From Amycolatopsis nivea (GTDB lineage Bacteria > Actinomycetota > Actinomycetes > Mycobacteriales > Pseudonocardiaceae): a DNA stretch of 64,000 nucleotides. The stretch lies in assembly GCF_004522235.1 (NCBI RefSeq), contig NZ_SDLT01000031.1:55393-119392 (forward strand). Reading direction: 5' to 3'. A program made the position numbers and the translations under genes. This document shows, in pieces, positions 26,642 to 35,013 of this stretch. The notes below the pieces were generated by a model. It did not search any database and was not told the DNA's origin. It saw only the letters and a list, made by a program, of their open reading frames with translations. How positions within the stretch are numbered: the first letter of the stretch is position 1; every line of letters starts with the position of its first letter.

Positions 26642-27556
26642 CTAGTGTTCGAAGACCATCGCGGAAAACGTCGAGCCGAGGCCGACCGAAACCATCAGGT
26701 AGCGCTCGCCCGGGTTCAGCAGCCCGAGCCGGGTCGCGGTGTGGTAGTTGAGAAACGGGTCCGCGCAGAAACAATGGCCGGTGCGCGGGACGTTGCCGAG
26801 GAAGATCCGCTTCCGCGGCACGTCCATCGCCTCCGCCGCGCGGATCCACGAAACCTTGTTGACGTTGTGCGGAAGGACGAGCGCAAGATCGCCCGCCGCG
26901 CACCCGGCGGCCTCGAGGGCGGCGCGCGTGACGTCGCCCAGCGCGTCCGGATAGATCTGCCGGAACACCTTGTTCTGCTCTTCGTTCGTGATGACCTCGC
27001 CGCCGGGACCGCCGAGCGTCGTCGTCGCGTAGCCGAGCAGCCGATCCCGTTGCCCGCCAGGCGCGACCAGCACCGCGGCGGTCCCCTCGCCCATCACCGC
27101 GACGTCCGGGATGATCTGCGCGGCCGGGGTGAAAGCCTTCTCCCCAGCGAGAATCAGCGCCAGCGCGTCCGGGTCGCCGTCCTGTTCGAGCAGTGCGCCG
27201 GCGAGGTCGAGGGCGAGCAGCCCGGACGCACACGCGTGATCAGTGACGGTGAAGGCGAGCGCGTTCTGCAGCCCCAGCCGCTGCTGCACTTCGGCCAACG
27301 GATCGAACGGATGCGGCGACGCCGCGGGCACGGTCTTGGGCCGCAGCACGTAGCGGACGCGTTCCTCGACCCCGGCGAACCCGTCGAGCTTCGCGACCGC
27401 GCCGAGCAGCATCTCGGCCTCGGACTCGGGCGACCGGCAGACCTCGGACAACCCGTAGATGCGATGCAGCCTGCGCAACTGGGCGTCGGTGAGGCCGAGC
27501 GCGTCCTGCAGCGTCGCGATCGGCACCGCGGCGGGCAGGTAACTGGACACAGACAT
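26642..27556 (-). CDS. KASIII-like ketosynthase/acyltransferase
   Basis: 304 residues. The nucleophile is in TDHACASGLLA, and a His-Asn motif is present as LPHNVNK. Where KASIII has its third catalytic Asn (YGNTSAAS), this protein reads TGHCFCADP, so it is not a standard fatty-acid initiation enzyme. It may transfer an acyl group to an amine or alcohol, as CerJ-like KASIII relatives do. ATG 27556 (MSVSSYL) was preferred to longer in-frame starts, whose extra residues do not look coding. First gene of the decarboxylase operon. Confidence 0.8.
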   Translation of the reverse strand: MSVSSYLPAAVPIATLQDALGLTDAQLRRLHRIYGLSEVCRSPESEAEMLLGAVAKLDGFAGVEERVRYVLRPKTVPAASPHPFDPLAEVQQRLGLQNALAFTVTDHACASGLLALDLAGALLEQDGDPDALALILAGEKAFTPAAQIIPDVAVMGEGTAAVLVAPGGQRDRLLGYATTTLGGPGGEVITNEEQNKVFRQIYPDALGDVTRAALEAAGCAAGDLALVLPHNVNKVSWIRAAEAMDVPRKRIFLGNVPRTGHCFCADPFLNYHTATRLGLLNPGERYLMVSVGLGSTFSAMVFEH

Positions 27557-27629
27557 CAGGCACGTCACCCCGACAGCGTCGCAACCGGCACTGACGTGAC
27601 GCTGACGCGCGGCTTTCAACCGGCTTCGT

Positions 27630-27989
27630 TCACCACAGCACGACGGCGGTGAGCACATGCACCGCGCCCACCACGGAGCTTCCCGCGATCATCCCCTTTT
27701 CCCCGCGGAAGATCCCGATGCCGACGTCTCCGGCCTGCGCGACCGCCGCCGCGATCAGGACCACCGCGCAGACTGGTCCAGACCAGATGAACGGCACCAC
27801 CGCGGCCGCGCAGCCCAGCGGCACGGCTCTGACCGCGTACATCCAGCTGTAGAACTTCTCGCCGTTCGCCGGCGCCTCGCTGTGGCTCAACGCCGCCGGC
27901 CGCACGGCCGCCACCACCGCGAAAACAACGCTGACCACCGCGAGCACGGCATTGGCCACCACCAGGACGATCATCATTACCTCACTCAT
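27630..27989 (-). CDS. Small four-helix membrane protein (DUF4267-like)
   Basis: 119 residues, with four hydrophobic helices separated by short loops (FYSWMYAVRAVPLG, FRGEKGMIAGS). It resembles small actinobacterial membrane proteins usually found beside a MarR or TetR gene. It is divergent from the MarR gene at 28035 with a 45-bp gap, so it is the likely target of that regulator. ATG 27989 is used rather than the TTG one codon upstream. Confidence 0.75.
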   Translation of the reverse strand: MSEVMMIVLVVANAVLAVVSVVFAVVAAVRPAALSHSEAPANGEKFYSWMYAVRAVPLGCAAAVVPFIWSGPVCAVVLIAAAVAQAGDVGIGIFRGEKGMIAGSSVVGAVHVLTAVVLW

Positions 27990-28008
27990 CAACTATTTAC
28001 AAATTGAA

Positions 28009-28018
28009 CTGTGCACAG
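28009..28018. promoter_or_regulatory. Candidate MarR operator, CTGTGCACAG
   Basis: A perfect 10-bp palindrome in the 45-bp divergent gap, preceded by TTTACAAATTG. It overlaps the spacer of the putative MarR promoter (TAGAGT at 28023-28028). Autoregulation by the MarR protein is the likely purpose. Confidence 0.5.
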
Positions 28019-28034
28019 ATGATAGAGTACCCGC

Positions 28035-28481
28035 GTGGCGACCGACAGCTCCTTGCCCGAGACCGCGGCCTTCCGGCTCATGGTGCTCGGCACCGACCTG
28101 GCCAACGACTTCGCCGGGCACCTGCGCGAAACCGGGCTGACGCCCAAACACCTCGGGACGCTCGCCATGGTCGACCAGGGTTTCGCCCGGACCCAGGACG
28201 ACATCGCCCGGCTCATGCGGGTGAGTCCCAGCCTGGTCGTCCGGCTGGCCGACCAGCTGGAGCAGCGCGCCCTCATCGAGCGACGCCGGGACCCGGACAA
28301 CCGGCGCAAGCACATCCTCACCGTCACCGCGGAAGGGAAAACCCTGCTGGCCGAGATGGGTTCGCTCGCGGCGGCCGTCGACGCCGAACTGGCCGCCGTG
28401 CTCGGCTCGCGGCTCGGCGGCCAGCTGGACGAGGCGCTCTCGCGGCTGATGGGCAAGCTCATGACGGACCGGCAGCGGTGA
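28035..28481 (+). CDS. MarR-family transcriptional regulator
   Basis: 148 residues with the MarR winged helix: LAMVDQGFARTQDDIARLMRVSPSLVVRLADQLE, and wing RRRDPDNRRKHILTVT. Probably represses itself and the divergent membrane protein gene. The GTG at 28035 lies 6 nt after a TAGAGT -10 box with no ribosome binding site, so the mRNA is probably leaderless. Confidence 0.92.
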   Translation: MATDSSLPETAAFRLMVLGTDLANDFAGHLRETGLTPKHLGTLAMVDQGFARTQDDIARLMRVSPSLVVRLADQLEQRALIERRRDPDNRRKHILTVTAEGKTLLAEMGSLAAAVDAELAAVLGSRLGGQLDEALSRLMGKLMTDRQR

Positions 28482-28518
28482 TCAGCGGAATTCCGCTCGT
28501 CCGGCTACCGTCGCAAGC

Positions 28519-29415
28519 ATGCGGGTACTGGTCGCCGGAGCCTCGGGGTTCGTCGGCAGACGGTTGTGCCCGGCGCTGATCGACGCCGGGCACGACGTGC
28601 TCGCCATGACCCGCCGCCCGGACAGCTACCGCGGCGCCGGTCAGCCGGTCCACGGCGACGTCGCCGACATCGGTTCCTTGCGGGACGCGCTCAAGAACGT
28701 CGAAGCCGCCTACTACCTGGTGCATTCCCTGGACAGCACCGATTTCCAGCAGCGCGACGCCGCCGCGGCCCGCGCGTTCGCCCGTGCCGCCGCGGAAGCG
28801 GGAGTGCGCCGGATCGTCTACCTCGGCGGTCTCGGCGACGACGCGGACTCGCTGTCGGCGCACCTGGCCAGCCGACGCGAGGTCGAACAACTGCTGGCGG
28901 AAACCGGAGTGCCGGTGACCGTGCTGCGCGCGGGGATCGTCATCGGGCACGGCGGCACGTCGTGGGAGCTGACCCGCCAGCTGGTCGAACGCCTGCCCGC
29001 GATGATCACGCCGCGCTGGGTCGGGACGCGCACCCAGCCGATCGCGCTCGCCGACGTCGTCCGCTACCTGGCCGGCGTGCTGGAGCATCCCGAGACCGAG
29101 GGCCGGACGTTCGACATCGGCGGCCCGGAAGTGCTGACCTACCGGGACATGCTGCAGCGCGTCGCGGTGATCGAGGGCCGGATGCTGGCGATCGTGCCGG
29201 TCCCGCTGCTCACACCCCGGCTGTCGTCCTACTGGCTTTCGCTGGTCACCGACATCGACGCCACGACCGGGCGCGCGCTGATCGACTCGATGGGCAACGA
29301 GGTCGTCGTCCGCGACGACGCCATCCGCCGCATCGTCGACTTCGAGCCGATGGGCTACAACGACGCCGTGCTGCAAGCACTGGGCGAACGAGCGCGGCGT
29401 CGGCGGGCCAAGTGA
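28519..29415 (+). CDS. NAD(P)-binding Rossmann protein, atypical SDR / NmrA type
   Basis: 298 residues. The dinucleotide motif VLVAGASGFVGRRL at the N terminus matches GxxGxxG. VHSLDSTDFQQRDAAAARAF and RIVYLGGLGD follow in the pattern of atypical short-chain dehydrogenases annotated as NAD(P)H-binding or YwnB-like. There is no clear YxxxK. The substrate is unknown. It overlaps the next gene by GTGA, so they form one unit. Confidence 0.85.
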   Translation: MRVLVAGASGFVGRRLCPALIDAGHDVLAMTRRPDSYRGAGQPVHGDVADIGSLRDALKNVEAAYYLVHSLDSTDFQQRDAAAARAFARAAAEAGVRRIVYLGGLGDDADSLSAHLASRREVEQLLAETGVPVTVLRAGIVIGHGGTSWELTRQLVERLPAMITPRWVGTRTQPIALADVVRYLAGVLEHPETEGRTFDIGGPEVLTYRDMLQRVAVIEGRMLAIVPVPLLTPRLSSYWLSLVTDIDATTGRALIDSMGNEVVVRDDAIRRIVDFEPMGYNDAVLQALGERARRRRAK

Positions 29416-30020
29416 AGAAGCTCCTGACAGCGGTGACCGCGGCGGGCTCCGGGCTGCTGGGCGCGTCCTTGGCGAGCAAGCCGGGGTCGCGCCGGTTTCA
29501 CGCGCTGACCGCGTCGGTCGCGGCGACCTGGTTCGCCGGAGCGCGCGCGGCTGGCCCGGTGCCACGAGGTCGTACCGCCGTCGTGCAGCCGGTATTGGCG
29601 GGCGCGGGCGCGTTCGGCGGGTTTTACGGCTGCGCACTGGTCGCTCGCCGAATTCCGTTGCTGCGCCGGGCAATCACCGGCGTGCTCGGCCACGCCCATC
29701 ACGGTTCGACGCCGACCGTGGTGACGACGACGCTCGTAACCGGTGCCGCTGAGGAGATTTTCTTCCGCGGCACGCTTTACGACGCGTTCGGCGCGCGAAC
29801 CTCGACCGCGATGTACGTGCTGTCGACCACGGCGACACGGAATCCGGCCTTGGTGCTGGCGTCAGCGACCATGGGAACGCTCTTCACGCTGCAACGCCGT
29901 TGGGGCGGCGGTGTTCAGGCACCCTTGTTGACGCACGTGACCTGGTCCGCCCTGATGATCAGCTTCCTGCCGCGGCTTTTCCCGCCTCAGGATTCCAGCA
30001 CCGGCGGAGTAGGTCCGTAG
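29412..30020 (+). CDS. CPBP-family intramembrane protease
   Basis: 202 residues, mostly hydrophobic, with the ABI/CAAX-protease-like motif EEIFFRG and a later His in LLTHVTWSALM, the catalytic glutamate and histidine positions of CPBP glutamic intramembrane proteases. The start is GTG 29412, overlapping the preceding stop. The last 34 bp overlap the 3' end of the convergent monooxygenase gene. Substrate unknown. Confidence 0.75.
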   Translation: MKKLLTAVTAAGSGLLGASLASKPGSRRFHALTASVAATWFAGARAAGPVPRGRTAVVQPVLAGAGAFGGFYGCALVARRIPLLRRAITGVLGHAHHGSTPTVVTTTLVTGAAEEIFFRGTLYDAFGARTSTAMYVLSTTATRNPALVLASATMGTLFTLQRRWGGGVQAPLLTHVTWSALMISFLPRLFPPQDSSTGGVGP

Positions 30021-31174
30021 GCATTGGCACGGGCGGCGCGAGCGCGGGCGCCCGGGATGCCGGTGAGCAAACGCAGCAGTCGATACGGCGGGGCGGCGGG
30101 ACGACCACGCTCCCTCGCGCGAGCGGCGCGTTGTTCCAGCCGGACCTGCTGTGCCTGCACCTGCCGGATCGCGGGTTCGCGTTCGGCCTGAATCCGCGCG
30201 AGGGCAGCGTCGGACGTATCCCGCACGAGGTGGTTGGCCGCGGCGACGGCGTCCTGGACCGCCATGAGGATTCCGTTGCCGCCGACCGGCGAGATGACGT
30301 GCGCGGCGTCGCCGATGAGCAGCAGCCCCGGCCGCCACCAGCGCTCCACCCGGGAGATGTCGACCGACAGCAGGGTCGTCTGGCTGAAATCGGTCAGCAG
30401 CTCGGCACGGTCAGCCAGCCATGGCACGTGCTCGGCGAGGAACGCCCGGATCGGGCCGACGCCCTGTTCGCGCGCCTCCGCGTAGCCGCCCTTGGGCAGG
30501 CTGTACCCCACCTGCCAACCGCTGGTCCCGGCGAGCAGGCCGACATAGTGGTGCCGGCCGAAGAAGAGGTCGACGTCGGCGTCCGGCGGATCCTCGGGAC
30601 GGTGCGGGAGCCGGAACCACAGCAGGTCGGTGGTGGCGCCGAGGGAGCGCGCCGGAGCGTCTGCCAGGCGGCGGATTCGGGAGAAGCGGCCGTCCGCGCC
30701 GACCACGAGCGCGGCGGGCTGGTCGTGGGTACCGGTGTCGTCGCGGTAGCGGACGCCGGTGATCCGGCCGTCGTCATCGCGGTTCAGATCGACGACTTTG
30801 GCACCGGTGCGCACGCTCGCGCCCGGGAGCGCGGCGGTTTCGGCGGCGAGGAAATCGAGGAAGTGCGCCTGCGGCATCAGGGCGACGTAGTTGTACGGCG
30901 AGGAGAGCTTGCCGTAGTCGGCGGTGGTGATCGACCCGGCCGGGGTGTGGAAGCGGAAGAAGCGCGCTTTGTGGTGCGGAATGGCGAGCAGCCGGTCGGC
31001 CAAGCCGAGACGGTCGAGCAGTTCGAGGGTGTAGGGGTGCAGCGAATCGCCGCGGAAGTCGCGGTCGAAGTCCTGGCGCGCTTCCAGCAACGTGACCGGG
31101 ATTCCGGCGCGGCCGAGCAAGTAGGCGAGCATCATGCCGCCGGGTCCGCCGCCTGCGACGACCACGCCGGTCAT
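29987..31174 (-). CDS. FAD-dependent aromatic-type monooxygenase
   Basis: 395 residues of the p-hydroxybenzoate hydroxylase fold: GxGxxG site VVVAGGGPGGMMLAYLLGRAG, a DG motif VVGADGRFSRIR, and the second FAD site LLLIGDAAHVISPVGGNGI. It hydroxylates small aromatic or conjugated substrates. It is divergent from a MarR gene, with two MarR-type palindromes in the gap, which suggests induction by an aromatic ligand. The ATG at 31174 overlaps the stop of a 28-codon upstream ORF. Confidence 0.88.
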   Translation of the reverse strand: MTGVVVAGGGPGGMMLAYLLGRAGIPVTLLEARQDFDRDFRGDSLHPYTLELLDRLGLADRLLAIPHHKARFFRFHTPAGSITTADYGKLSSPYNYVALMPQAHFLDFLAAETAALPGASVRTGAKVVDLNRDDDGRITGVRYRDDTGTHDQPAALVVGADGRFSRIRRLADAPARSLGATTDLLWFRLPHRPEDPPDADVDLFFGRHHYVGLLAGTSGWQVGYSLPKGGYAEAREQGVGPIRAFLAEHVPWLADRAELLTDFSQTTLLSVDISRVERWWRPGLLLIGDAAHVISPVGGNGILMAVQDAVAAANHLVRDTSDAALARIQAEREPAIRQVQAQQVRLEQRAARARERGRPAAPPYRLLRLLTGIPGARARAARANAYGPTPPVLES

Positions 31175-31257
31175 TCCGCCCCCGGTTCGAGGCCGTCGAG
31201 CAGCTTCCGCACCATCTCGGCATTGACGTCGGCTAATTCGCTAGATTTTCTAGCCAT
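31171..31257 (-). CDS. Possible 28-residue leader or small protein upstream of the monooxygenase
   Basis: ATG to TGA with the stop overlapping the monooxygenase start (ATGA). The predicted peptide is charged and helical, starting MARKSSELADVNAEM. Its early codons include AGA, AAA and a TTA, rare in this GC-rich window and potentially dependent on bldA-type tRNA. The operator at 31241-31253 lies inside codons 2-6. It may be a translational coupler or a chance ORF. Confidence 0.35.
   Translation of the reverse strand: MARKSSELADVNAEMVRKLLDGLEPGAE
31241..31253. promoter_or_regulatory. MarR operator half-pair, CTAGATTTTCTAG
   Basis: A 13-bp palindrome with one mismatch, matching the perfect copy CTAGAAGTTCTAG at 31279-31291. 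The two lie 38 bp apart centre to centre in the monooxygenase/MarR divergent gap and are the obvious binding sites of the MarR protein. Confidence 0.6.
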
Positions 31258-31278
31258 ACCCGGCACCATACCTCGTCG

Positions 31279-31291
31279 CTAGAAGTTCTAG
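31279..31291. promoter_or_regulatory. MarR operator, CTAGAAGTTCTAG
   Basis: A perfect 6+1+6 palindrome just upstream of TACTAT at 31293-31298, the probable -10 of the MarR gene. Binding here would block that promoter; together with the site at 31241 it should also control the monooxygenase. Confidence 0.65.
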
Positions 31292-31304
31292 CTACTATGC
31301 CGAC

Positions 31305-31751
31305 GTGGCGGACGAGCAAGCGGCGCGGGACCTCTCCCTGGCAGTGCGGCGGCTGCTGCAAGCGGGCCGGGGCATGCAGGCGGCGCTGGCGCGGAAACTG
31401 TCGCTGCGGGTCACCGACGTGCAAGCCCTCGACCAGGTCGTTTCCAGTCCGGAGCCGATCGGGCCCGGCGAGCTGGGCACCCGGCTCGGCATCACCTCGG
31501 CGTCGGCGACCGTGCTGGTCGACCGGCTCGCCGCGGCCGGGCACCTGGCCCGCCACGCCGATCCGGGCGACCGGCGGCGCGTCCACCTCGAGGCCACCGA
31601 CCACGCCCGCGAGGACGTCCGGAACGCGCTGGGCCCGCTGCTCGCCGAGATGGAAGCCATCACCGATCGGCTCGAGCCCGAGCACGTCCCGGTCGTCCTG
31701 TCCTTCCTGGACGACGTCGCGGCCGCGATGCGCGCCTACGACCGACGCTGA
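31305..31751 (+). CDS. MarR-family transcriptional regulator
   Basis: 148 residues. The winged-helix core contains LGTRLGITSASATVLVDRLAAAGHL, wing HADPGDRRRVHLE. GTG 31305 lies 6 nt after a TACTAT box with no ribosome binding site, so the transcript is probably leaderless. The likely targets are itself and the divergent monooxygenase. The 3' end overlaps the convergent membrane protein gene by 16 bp. Confidence 0.92.
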   Translation: MADEQAARDLSLAVRRLLQAGRGMQAALARKLSLRVTDVQALDQVVSSPEPIGPGELGTRLGITSASATVLVDRLAAAGHLARHADPGDRRRVHLEATDHAREDVRNALGPLLAEMEAITDRLEPEHVPVVLSFLDDVAAAMRAYDRR

Positions 31752-32359
31752 ACCGCCTGCTCGCCCCGCCGCCGGGTCAGCAGCGTCCACCCGATCAGCC
31801 CGGCGAACGCGACGACCATCAACGCCTGCGAAAAAGCGGCCGCCGTGTCGAACGGCAGCGTGTAGACGCCCACGATGCGAAGCACGGAGTCGGCGGTCAA
31901 CCCGAGGCCCCACACCAGCGAGACCTGGTACCAACGCCGCCGCAACCTCGCGTCGCCCGCGGTGGCCTCGAATTCGCGCTGCTGCTCGCCGCCGGCCGAG
32001 AGCGCGAAGCGTCGTGCCGCGTAGTACGCGAGCGGCCGGTTGAGCACACAGCTGCCGACTAGAGCGACGCCGGCGCAGAAGGTCGTCACCGATTCCTTCG
32101 CCAGCAACAGGCGCGGGTCGCCGGTGAGGAAGCTCAACCCGAGGCCCAGGCCGAAAAGCAGCACGAGGAACGACGAGAAGAGGTCGAGCCGCCGCTGTGC
32201 CACCGCGACCCAGATCGTCCGCAGTCCCGCGACGATCGTGCCGATCAGCAGTGACACGTAGGCGCTCGCGCCGAGCAGGTTGGCCGCGTAGTAGGCGACG
32301 ACGGACAGGCCGACGTCCAGGAACAAAGTGGTGATCATCGTGCGGGCGTGCGAGGTCAT
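31736..32359 (-). CDS. Multi-helix membrane protein, VC0807-like
   Basis: 207 residues with about six membrane helices and the pattern LTGDPRLLLAKESVTTFCAG, resembling the VC0807-type (DUF3159-like) integral membrane family of unknown function. ATG 32359 (MTSHARTM) gives a normal N-terminal helix; the longer frame up to 32512 reads as a proline- and arginine-rich non-protein stretch. Function not known. Confidence 0.7.
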   Translation of the reverse strand: MTSHARTMITTLFLDVGLSVVAYYAANLLGASAYVSLLIGTIVAGLRTIWVAVAQRRLDLFSSFLVLLFGLGLGLSFLTGDPRLLLAKESVTTFCAGVALVGSCVLNRPLAYYAARRFALSAGGEQQREFEATAGDARLRRRWYQVSLVWGLGLTADSVLRIVGVYTLPFDTAAAFSQALMVVAFAGLIGWTLLTRRRGEQAVQRRS

Positions 32360-32583
32360 GCCGTACTCCCCGATTTTGGCTTGGCTGCTGGGATTCGCCA
32401 GGAAAACGCTACGGTCGCCGCGCCCGGCCGTCTTGGCGCCGCGGGCGTATCCCGGGTGGAGAAATCCAGGGCCGGGTGGAGGCGTTTCTCCACCCGCGAA
32501 TACGCCGCTCACCGCACGACTTCGCCGCCGTTCCGCCGTAGTTTTCTCGGCATCGGAACGAAATCGAAAGGCAGGAACAACCC

Positions 32584-33192
32584 ATGAGCGGACCCGTGGA
32601 GATCGTCCTGATCGTGGCGGCGGTCGGCTACCTGATGGTGCGGCGGATGATCGGCGAACCCGCGCAGGCCAAGCAGATGCTGATCCTGCCCGCGATCCTG
32701 TCCGTCGTCGGCCTCAGCACGGTGTCCGGCGACGTGAAGACCGCGGCCTCGCTGGTCTTCCTGATCGGCACCGCGGCGATCAGCGTCGTCCTCGGCGTCC
32801 TGCGCGGGTACAGCGTCCAGATTTCCCGGCGCGACGGCACCGCCTTCGTCCGCTACACGCCGGTCACCGTCGGGCTGTGGGTGGCGAACATCGTGGTCAA
32901 GATCGGCGTCAACGTCGCGCTCGACGCGTTCGCCCCGCAGGACGCGGGCGGCGTCTCGAACAGCATGCTGCTCACCATCGGCGTCGGCATCCTCGCCGAG
33001 GGGCTGGTCGTGCTCTACCGCGCACTGCGCGCCGGGCACCAGGTCATGTGGACCCGGGGCAGCGACGGCGCGCCCGGGCAGACCTCGCCGCTGCTGGACA
33101 ACATCCAGCGCAACCTCACCGGCCGCCCGGCCGAGTGGAACACTCAGTCCGCGCACGACGCCGGCCAGACGAGGAGGAACCTGGTCCCATGA
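32584..33192 (+). CDS. Membrane protein co-transcribed with a two-component system
   Basis: 202 residues with five or so helices and a cytoplasmic tail. The N-terminal region VAAVGYLMVRRMIGEPAQAKQMLILP is of the CcdC/DUF1453 type. The ATG has GGCAGGAA upstream. It overlaps the kinase gene (ATGA), so it may modulate signalling by that kinase. Function inferred from position only. Confidence 0.7.
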   Translation: MSGPVEIVLIVAAVGYLMVRRMIGEPAQAKQMLILPAILSVVGLSTVSGDVKTAASLVFLIGTAAISVVLGVLRGYSVQISRRDGTAFVRYTPVTVGLWVANIVVKIGVNVALDAFAPQDAGGVSNSMLLTIGVGILAEGLVVLYRALRAGHQVMWTRGSDGAPGQTSPLLDNIQRNLTGRPAEWNTQSAHDAGQTRRNLVP

Positions 33193-34343
33193 GCACGACG
33201 GACCGGCGGTCGCTGTCCCTTCTCGGGCAGTACCGGGACGAGCTGATCCAGCCAGCCCTCGTCCTCACCGCGATCGCCTGCACCGCGGTTCAATGGCCGG
33301 ACGCGACCATCGCGTACCGGCCATTGGCCTTGTCGCTGTTCGTGCTGTGCTCGGTCGCCGGGATCGTCTCGCTGCTGCCCTGGGCGCGGGTCGCGGAGAA
33401 CCGGCAGATCACCGTGATGGGCGCGTACATGCTGTTCGGCGCGCTGCTCCTGCCGCTGGCGCACGGAACGTTCGCGGCGATGTTCCCGTTCGTCGCCGCG
33501 TCCGCCTCCGGGGTCAAGCTCGCGTCCCGCCGGGCCGCGGTGACCATCGCGGTCGCCGGATCGGTCATCGCGGCCGCCGCGACCTGGACGGTCGGCGAGC
33601 TGCTGCCGGGCTTCCCGGTGTGGCCGGTGTGGGTGCCCCTGACCGTGGGTCTTCCGGTCGCGGTCGGCATCTCGCACCACGACCGTCTCGACGCCGTCCG
33701 CAACGCCCAGCTCGCCGCCGACTCGGCCCAGCGCGCCCGCGAGTCCGAAGCCCGCGAGGCAGCGCTCGTCGAACGCGGCCGGATCGCGCGCGAGATTCAC
33801 GACGTCCTCGGTCATTCGCTTTCCGGGATCGCCCTGCAATTGGACCTCGCCGACGCACTGCGCGGCAGCGGCCGCGACGACGAGGCAGCCGCCGCGGTCC
33901 GCAAGGCACGCGCCATCGCCGTCGACTCGATCAGCGAGACTCGCCGCGCGGTGCACGCGCTCCGCGAAGACACCTTGCCGCTGCCTGAGACGTTGAACCA
34001 GCTCGCCGAACACGCGTCGGCCGAGTACGCGATCGAGGGCGAAGCCGGCGCGGTCGGCCCGGAGACCACGCACACCATGGTCCGGGCGGCGCAGGAGGCG
34101 ATGACCAACGCGGCCAAGTACGCGCCGGGCGCGACTCGCAGCCTCCGGCTCGCCTTCACCGCCGATCATGTCAGGCTGACCGTGCACAACGGGCCCGCGA
34201 CCGAACCCCGCCGCGCCGAACTGGCCGGCGGTTCCGGGGTCGGGCTCGTCGGGATGCGCGAACGGGCCGCCCTGCTCGGCGGCACCCTGAAAGCAGGACC
34301 GGCCGGCGACGGCTGGACCGTGGAACTGGAGCTGCCTCGATGA
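33189..34343 (+). CDS. Sensor histidine kinase, HisKA_3 (NarX-like)
   Basis: 384 residues: about five N-terminal membrane helices to residue 165, a coiled segment, phospho-acceptor RIAREIHDVLGHSLSGIALQ, ATPase N-box AQEAMTNAAKYAPG, and a GVGLVGMRERAALLGG glycine region. Coupled to the membrane protein upstream and the response regulator downstream by 4-nt overlaps. The signal is unknown. Confidence 0.93.
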   Translation: MSTTDRRSLSLLGQYRDELIQPALVLTAIACTAVQWPDATIAYRPLALSLFVLCSVAGIVSLLPWARVAENRQITVMGAYMLFGALLLPLAHGTFAAMFPFVAASASGVKLASRRAAVTIAVAGSVIAAAATWTVGELLPGFPVWPVWVPLTVGLPVAVGISHHDRLDAVRNAQLAADSAQRARESEAREAALVERGRIAREIHDVLGHSLSGIALQLDLADALRGSGRDDEAAAAVRKARAIAVDSISETRRAVHALREDTLPLPETLNQLAEHASAEYAIEGEAGAVGPETTHTMVRAAQEAMTNAAKYAPGATRSLRLAFTADHVRLTVHNGPATEPRRAELAGGSGVGLVGMRERAALLGGTLKAGPAGDGWTVELELPR

Positions 34344-34996
34344 CCGACCGCCCGATCAGTCTCGTTGTCGTCGACGACCAGGCGACTGTCCGCGAAGCGC
34401 TCGCGGTCATGCTCGACCTCGCCGAGGACGTCAACGTCGTCGCGACCGCGACCAACGGCGCGGAAGCGGTCAAGGCGGCGCAGGAACACCGTCCGGACGT
34501 CGTGCTGATGGACCTCAACATGCCGGTGCTCGACGGGGTCGGCGCGACCGGGCGCATCCGCGAAAGCCAGCCGGACACCACCGTTCTCGTGCTCACCACG
34601 TTCGACGACGACGAGTCGATCCTGGCCGCACTGCAGGCGGGCGCGAGCGGATACCTGACCAAAGAAGCGGACCGCACCACGATCCTGCACGCCGTGCGCA
34701 CCGCGGCGCAGGGCCAGACCGTGCTCTCGCCCGAGGTGCAGCGACGGTTGCTCGCGCTGGCCGCCAAACCCGCCCCGCCCGCCGAACCGGATCTGGCGCT
34801 GACCGCACGCGAACGCGAAATCCTCGGCCTGATCGGCGACGGCCTGCGCAATCCGGAAATCGCGGCCGCCTTGGTCATCAGCGAGGCGACCGTGAAAACC
34901 CACATCAACAACCTTTTCGCCAAAGCCGGCTTCCACTCGCGCGCCGACGCTGTCCGCTACGCGCTCAACTATCAGAACGGCCAGCGTCGGCCATAA
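34340..34996 (+). CDS. NarL-family response regulator
   Basis: 218 residues; receiver with Asp58 (VVLMDLNMP), T in VLVLTTFDDD, K in GYLTKEAD; C-terminal LuxR helix-turn-helix LTAREREILGLIGDGLRN. Cognate partner of the kinase at 33189. It ends 17 bp from a convergent gene. Confidence 0.94.
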   Translation: MTDRPISLVVVDDQATVREALAVMLDLAEDVNVVATATNGAEAVKAAQEHRPDVVLMDLNMPVLDGVGATGRIRESQPDTTVLVLTTFDDDESILAALQAGASGYLTKEADRTTILHAVRTAAQGQTVLSPEVQRRLLALAAKPAPPAEPDLALTAREREILGLIGDGLRNPEIAAALVISEATVKTHINNLFAKAGFHSRADAVRYALNYQNGQRRP

Positions 34997-35013
34997 CCTT
35001 TGCGGCGCGGTTC

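Noticed and set aside
27557..27658. N-terminal extension of the KASIII-like protein
   Set aside because: The extra 34 residues are Cys/Arg-rich and not conserved-looking; ATG 27556 gives a normal KASIII start.
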